Notes under the pieces: model-generated | Databases searched by the model: none | What the model was told of the DNA's origin: nothing | What the model saw: only the letters and a program-made list of their open reading frames with translations | Part shown: positions 59,966 to 64,000 of the stretch, piece after piece | Layout of the letters: each line of letters starts with the position of its first letter | Position numbering within the stretch: the first letter of the stretch is position 1 | Source of the DNA: Kiritimatiellales bacterium | GTDB lineage: Bacteria; Verrucomicrobiota; Kiritimatiellia; Kiritimatiellales; Tichowtungiaceae | Direction: 5' to 3' | NCBI GenBank assembly: GCA_041656295.1 | Contig: JBBADV010000009.1 | Span: 47,763 to 111,762 of the forward strand | Length of the DNA stretch: 64,000 nt | Position numbers and translations under genes: made by a program

Positions 59966-60457
59966 ATGAAAAAAGTTTCTGACGTTGACTGGAACCGATG
60001 GAATCCGAAAGAAAAAGCGACGCTGATGTTTATTATTCAGCGTGAACAAATACTGCTGATTCATAAAAAACGCGGCTTCGGCGCCGGATATTATAATGCA
60101 CCCGGCGGACGCATTGAGGCCGGTGAAACACCGCTTGAATGTGCGATCCGCGAAACGCAGGAAGAACTTTGCATCACGCCGCATCATCCAGTGCACGCCG
60201 GAACCCTGATGTTTCAATTTACCAGCGGACACTCCATTCACGGCGAAGTGTTCCGTGCCGAAGAATTTTCCGGTACGCCGACTGAAACCGACGAAGCCGT
60301 TCCTGTGTGGTTTGCGGTGAATGACCTGCCGTGGCACAACATGTGGGCCGACGATCCGGTCTGGTATCCATATCTCCTCGCCGGACAATTTTTCACCGGT
60401 CGATTTATTTTTGAAAATAAAACCATGCTCGACAGTGAATTAATTCTGGATGTATAA
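59966..60457 (+). CDS. Nudix hydrolase, 8-oxo-dGTP diphosphatase-like
   Basis: 163 aa. Complete Nudix box: PGGRIEAGETPLECAIRETQ followed by EELCI. It resembles MutT/MTH1-type sanitizers of oxidised nucleotides. The C-terminal half (GEVFRAEEFSGTPTETDEAV) fits MTH1-like proteins. Overlaps nothing; the RidA gene follows at once. Confidence 0.85.
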   Translation: MKKVSDVDWNRWNPKEKATLMFIIQREQILLIHKKRGFGAGYYNAPGGRIEAGETPLECAIRETQEELCITPHHPVHAGTLMFQFTSGHSIHGEVFRAEEFSGTPTETDEAVPVWFAVNDLPWHNMWADDPVWYPYLLAGQFFTGRFIFENKTMLDSELILDV

Positions 60458-60512
60458 CACTTTTAGAGAAAAACTCCGGTACAAGCACCATCAACATAAA
60501 GATGATAGCAGC

Positions 60513-60893
60513 ATGAAAAAAGAGATACTTCTCACTGAAACCGCGCCGGCGCCGATCGGCCCCTACTCACAAGCCGTACGCGCCGGAAATTTAATTTTCT
60601 GCTCCGGACAGATTCCGGTGAATCCGGCAGACAATACTATTCCCGACGGCATTGAAGCACAAACCAAACAGGTACTGGCGAATCTGAATGCTGTTCTTAT
60701 GGCTGCCGGTGAAAATTTTTCCAGCGTTGTAAAAACCACTGTCTTTCTTACAGATATGAATGACTTTCCGGCAATGAACAAAATCTATGCCGAATACTTC
60801 AACAAACATCATTCACCGGCGCGTTCCACCGTGGAAGTTTCGCAGCTTCCGAAAGATGTTCTTATCGAAATTGAAGCGATTGCTGTCGGTTAA
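60513..60893 (+). CDS. RidA-family enamine/imine deaminase
   Basis: Hydrolyses reactive 2-aminoacrylate-type intermediates from PLP enzymes. 126 aa from the ATG at 60513 (MKKEILLTETAPAPIGPYSQ). Family signature PARSTVEVSQLPKDVLIEIE contains the catalytic Arg. Upstream in-frame codons overlap the Nudix gene and are not family-like. Confidence 0.93.
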   Translation: MKKEILLTETAPAPIGPYSQAVRAGNLIFCSGQIPVNPADNTIPDGIEAQTKQVLANLNAVLMAAGENFSSVVKTTVFLTDMNDFPAMNKIYAEYFNKHHSPARSTVEVSQLPKDVLIEIEAIAVG

Positions 60894-60918
60894 TCACGGA
60901 TATCGCGGATATAACCGA
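60892..60918. repeat. Dispersed repeat, single arm
   Basis: TAATCACGGATATCGCGGAT, one arm of the dispersed family, begins at the RidA stop codon. The rest of the gap to 61053 has no recognisable feature. Confidence 0.5.
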
Positions 60919-61053
60919 ATAAAATTTTTCATTTTAATTTGCCCACTCATCGTTGCACGCCCACCGGACGCGCCTTCAAAATATCGAATCCCTAAATTGC
61001 AGTCGCGGACGATAACCGCAATTTCGGATGCGGTAAAGTAAAACGGAATCACT

Positions 61054-63030
61054 CTAATATCCCAGACCGGCGCGATCATAATAAATCAGAGCGCCGCGTT
61101 CTTCGCCAACAATCAGATCAAAATTCCCCGAGTCAAGATCTACTGCCGCCGGTGAACAGCTGTGTGTTCCGAGCCGGATCGGTTCACCGTTATAGGTAAT
61201 CCGCGCCGGCCATGCAAATTTTGGGCTGCTGTTACTGCCGGTGTTGCGCAGGAACAATACGGCCGACTGCCGGTCATCACCCGTGAGGCTGCCATCGGGA
61301 ATTCCGCCGATGCCCGGAATAGACTGAGCGCGTCCTGTACCTACAATTAAATCGATTACCCCGTCGCGATTCCAGTCCACCGGAACAAGTTTTGAACGTC
61401 CCCATTGTCCACTGTAGCGTTGATCGTGCGCGCGAATCGCGGTGCCGTTGTTCAGTTTTAGAACATCGCCGCGCATTACGTTTTGATTATCGATCCGGTA
61501 AAAACAGCGGAATTCGTTGTTTTCATCGTTGGCGATAATGCATGGAACGGTTGTTCCGCCCCAGGTGGTAACCCCGGGTTGAGTCCGCCAGCTTAGATGC
61601 AGATCCAGACTGTCGCAAAACAACGGTTTTGCTTCGGAAAACTGCGGCGGATTTGCGGCGCCGTCAATTTGCAGCAGCACCATCAGATTGCCTCGGATGG
61701 TGTTCATCACAATATCAAGTTTACCGTCGCCGTTCCAGTCGAAGAGTGTCGGACAGGTATACCCCCAGCTTGCTTCGCCGGGTCCTTGGATCGAACCGGA
61801 ATAGCCGGCGCGCTCATGAAACGGCCGGCCGTTAACAGAAATTGCGACCGGATTGGCAAACGCCGGCGCACCGGCGTAACCGATGTTACGGATAAACAGC
61901 AGTTCGCCGGCATCGTTACCGGCGATAAAGTCGATCCGTCCGTCGCCATCAATATCACCGGGTGAAATGACCGGCAATGCACCGCAAATTATATTTCCGG
62001 AAGCACACAGCACCGGTGAACGCGTGCCGTATACCGGACTGCCGTTTTCCAGCCGTTTTAATTGATAATGCCAGTAGCGCGAGCTGTCGGAAACAATCAA
62101 ATCCGAAAGTCCGTTCACCGGATTCCGGATTGAAGCCGGGTTGGGATTCACCACCGGATGACGCAGAAAAACCGGTTCTTCAGCGCTATCCAGTGCGAAT
62201 GAAACACCGTTCGGCAATCCGGCAGAATTATGCTGGAAGCGTCGAAATACGCCCAGTTTATTCGCGCCGATTAAAACGTTCGACAATGTCCCGGTGCCGT
62301 ATGACGCCATCGTTTGTCCCGGACAGCTAAAAAGATAATCATAGCCTTCGGCTCCGGTACCAACGCGCTGGTGAACTTCTCTATTCGCTAAATTAGTTGA
62401 AGAAAAGCGAATGTAATAAAGCTGGTCATAACCAAAACCGCCGGTCCAGAAACCGGCGCCGGTGAACGGCCGGTAGTCCACTTTATGAGAATTCGGATTC
62501 GGTTCATACGTTTCCGTATTTGCACGAGTATAATAGACATGAACTTTTCCATTTGTACCAATGTAACCAGTAACATTGCCACCGCCGGAAAAACCGGCAG
62601 CTGCAGACTGCGAGAATGCAACAAAGCTTAATGTTGTTTTATTAAATTTTCGCAAATAAATCATTTCGCCCGAATAGACCAAGGCAAAAATATCACCGGT
62701 GGAATTTTCAAAAACATACCCATTGGCATTCGGCGACGTGATCGTCCGGCGCGCGCCGTACACCGGGACATTGTTTTGATTAAACCGTTCGAACGGATAC
62801 AGATTACGCAGGCCGACAAACAGGTCATACGGCCCGTTTCCGAAAACATTGGCTGTTCCGGTGGCCTGCCCATCTTCCGTGCTGATTACACCATAGCCCG
62901 TACCGGCCGGCATCGGCTGCCCGCCGACCAACGCCGGCGGGACTGCAAGATCAAGAGACACCCGGAAACCGAATAAATTTTCTACACAGAGTACTATGAC
63001 GCCAGCCAATAACCGACCCCATTGTTTCAT
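61054..63030 (-). CDS. Secreted FG-GAP/VCBS-repeat protein
   Basis: 658 aa with an N-terminal hydrophobic signal (MKQWGRLLAGVIVLCVENLF). At least three FG-GAP/VCBS calcium loops are visible: SPGDIDGDGRIDFIAG, LFDWNGDGKLDIVMN and PVDWNRDGVIDLIVG. Such beta-propeller proteins are exported and often take part in polysaccharide binding or surface contact. A symporter gene lies 12 bp downstream on the same strand, and the two may form a uptake-related unit. Substrate unknown. Confidence 0.8.
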   Translation of the reverse strand: MKQWGRLLAGVIVLCVENLFGFRVSLDLAVPPALVGGQPMPAGTGYGVISTEDGQATGTANVFGNGPYDLFVGLRNLYPFERFNQNNVPVYGARRTITSPNANGYVFENSTGDIFALVYSGEMIYLRKFNKTTLSFVAFSQSAAAGFSGGGNVTGYIGTNGKVHVYYTRANTETYEPNPNSHKVDYRPFTGAGFWTGGFGYDQLYYIRFSSTNLANREVHQRVGTGAEGYDYLFSCPGQTMASYGTGTLSNVLIGANKLGVFRRFQHNSAGLPNGVSFALDSAEEPVFLRHPVVNPNPASIRNPVNGLSDLIVSDSSRYWHYQLKRLENGSPVYGTRSPVLCASGNIICGALPVISPGDIDGDGRIDFIAGNDAGELLFIRNIGYAGAPAFANPVAISVNGRPFHERAGYSGSIQGPGEASWGYTCPTLFDWNGDGKLDIVMNTIRGNLMVLLQIDGAANPPQFSEAKPLFCDSLDLHLSWRTQPGVTTWGGTTVPCIIANDENNEFRCFYRIDNQNVMRGDVLKLNNGTAIRAHDQRYSGQWGRSKLVPVDWNRDGVIDLIVGTGRAQSIPGIGGIPDGSLTGDDRQSAVLFLRNTGSNSSPKFAWPARITYNGEPIRLGTHSCSPAAVDLDSGNFDLIVGEERGALIYYDRAGLGY

Positions 63031-63042
63031 TACATACTCCTT

Positions 63043-64000
63043 TTATGCAGTTTTCTTTTTCCCGCCGGTGAGGAGGCTGATGATGACACCGGCAATAATT
63101 CCGGAAGCCAGCGAGCACGGCAGGATCCACAGAAAGCTCAGTCCGAAGATGCTGAAAAAGGCGATGGCCACTGCCGCCGCTACACTGACGGCTGCACCGA
63201 TCCAGGTGCCGATCGCATTGGCAAACGGAACGAAGATGGCCATGAAAAATAATAAAAACAGCGGCGCCACCATCAGGTTGGCAATCTTGTTGATCACTTC
63301 GGTGAAGTTTCCCGGCACACGATTCATTAACAGACTCATCAGCACGACAAGAACGCCGATACTGAGGGATACGAGCCGCGCACGGTGAACATGCTTTTTC
63401 TCCGCCAGTTTTTTCCGGCTGAACCGGTCAAGAAAGTCCACTGTGACTACGGCGCAGGTTGAGTTGAGTCCGGCGGACAGACTGGAGAGTGCCGCGGCCA
63501 TTAAACCGGCCACAATGAGTCCGCTGATGCCCGGCGGCAGGCCGCTGACGATGAAGTGCGGGAAGATCCGGTCGGCATCCACACGGATGTTCATCCCGTC
63601 CGCCAGTTTATGCGGACACGCCTGAAAATAACCGTAGAGCGCAAAGCCAAGAATACCGAGCAGGATAATGACGAGTGCCGCAGCGATGATGTTGACGTTA
63701 AATGCGGAACGGGCGGCTTTCAGGTCTTTCGTCGCCAAGTAGCGCTGAACGGCAACCTGATCAGAACCGGCGGTGCAGATGTACCAGAAAAACATCATCA
63801 TGCCGGCGCCGGCGAAAGTGACGCGCGCTTTAGTGTCGAACCAGATGACCGGCGGATCCCAGGTCGGCGCCCACTGCGCCGGAAACCAGCTGAAGCCTTT
63901 AAGCTGAACGGTAATAAAGACGATGGAAATAATGGCGCCGAAGTAGAGAATAAAACTTTGAATCACATCGGCCAGCACCGCGGCTTTCATGCCGCCGGAG
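63043..64000 (-). CDS. Sodium:solute symporter (SSS family), 5' end outside window
   Basis: At least 319 codons of a multi-span SSS-family permease (SGGMKAAVLADVIQSFILYF near the window edge, then about eight more TM segments, ending GGKKKTA). The reading frame stays open to base 64000, and the family normally has five more helices upstream, so the start is beyond the window. Substrate (sugar, sialic acid, proline or other) cannot be judged. Upstream and downstream relation to the FG-GAP gene suggests joint use. Confidence 0.88.
   Translation of the reverse strand, partial: SGGMKAAVLADVIQSFILYFGAIISIVFITVQLKGFSWFPAQWAPTWDPPVIWFDTKARVTFAGAGMMMFFWYICTAGSDQVAVQRYLATKDLKAARSAFNVNIIAAALVIILLGILGFALYGYFQACPHKLADGMNIRVDADRIFPHFIVSGLPPGISGLIVAGLMAAALSSLSAGLNSTCAVVTVDFLDRFSRKKLAEKKHVHRARLVSLSIGVLVVLMSLLMNRVPGNFTEVINKIANLMVAPLFLLFFMAIFVPFANAIGTWIGAAVSVAAAVAIAFFSIFGLSFLWILPCSLASGIIAGVIISLLTGGKKKTA

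Overview
The window looks like a stretch of chromosome from a Gram-negative bacterium, probably of the PVC superphylum (a Kiritimatiellota/Verrucomicrobia-like lineage). That assignment is an impression from gene content and base usage, not a proven placement. About two thirds of it is ordinary housekeeping DNA: gyrB-gyrA, a transketolase, rpsB-tsf, a long PurF, glgB and malQ, mutM, a queuosine precursor operon, lepA-lepB-rpe, truA and others. Many intergenic gaps hold copies of a dispersed inverted-repeat family built on a 'ccgcggat-acgcggat-aaacggat' theme. Two gaps hold a REP-like hairpin.

The accessory block is about 32.0-53.7 kb. It contains two head-to-tail copies of one integrated virus-like element of about 13 kb. 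The complete copy (about 39.55-52.60 kb) runs: small early genes, a phage protein with an HPPC motif, a rolling-circle-type Rep, SSB, a proline-rich membrane-associated protein, an A32/PRD1-P9-like packaging ATPase, an HTH protein, a VapBC toxin-antitoxin pair, a candidate capsid protein, a run of one-TM mini-proteins, a beta-rich structural protein, a secreted spike-like protein, further secreted or TM proteins, a nested i-spanin/o-spanin pair, and an end region with paired DnaA boxes and a dif-like Xer site. There is no terminase, portal, tail or integrase gene. This gene set is what is expected of a tailless, internal-membrane phage of the corticovirus (PM2)/FLiP type. The upstream copy (about 32.17-39.55 kb) has lost its replication half and the front of the ATPase gene, at a junction with an IS30-family remnant.

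Comparing the copies shows what is modular. The slot between the HTH gene and the capsid operon holds VapBC in one copy and a 57-aa protein plus a retropepsin-like aspartic protease in the other, each with its own terminator. The centre of the spike gene and the gene after it are replaced, while their ends are conserved. A 71-aa membrane gene is present in only one copy. The o-spanin of the complete copy has a nonsense codon.

The right junction reads CATAA-N6-TTATG, the dyad of bacterial dif sites. The junction between the copies keeps the left arm and centre but has a different right arm. This is the pattern left by elements that use the host XerCD recombinase. A frameshifted IS481-family element sits just beyond, abutting the stop codon of lepB.
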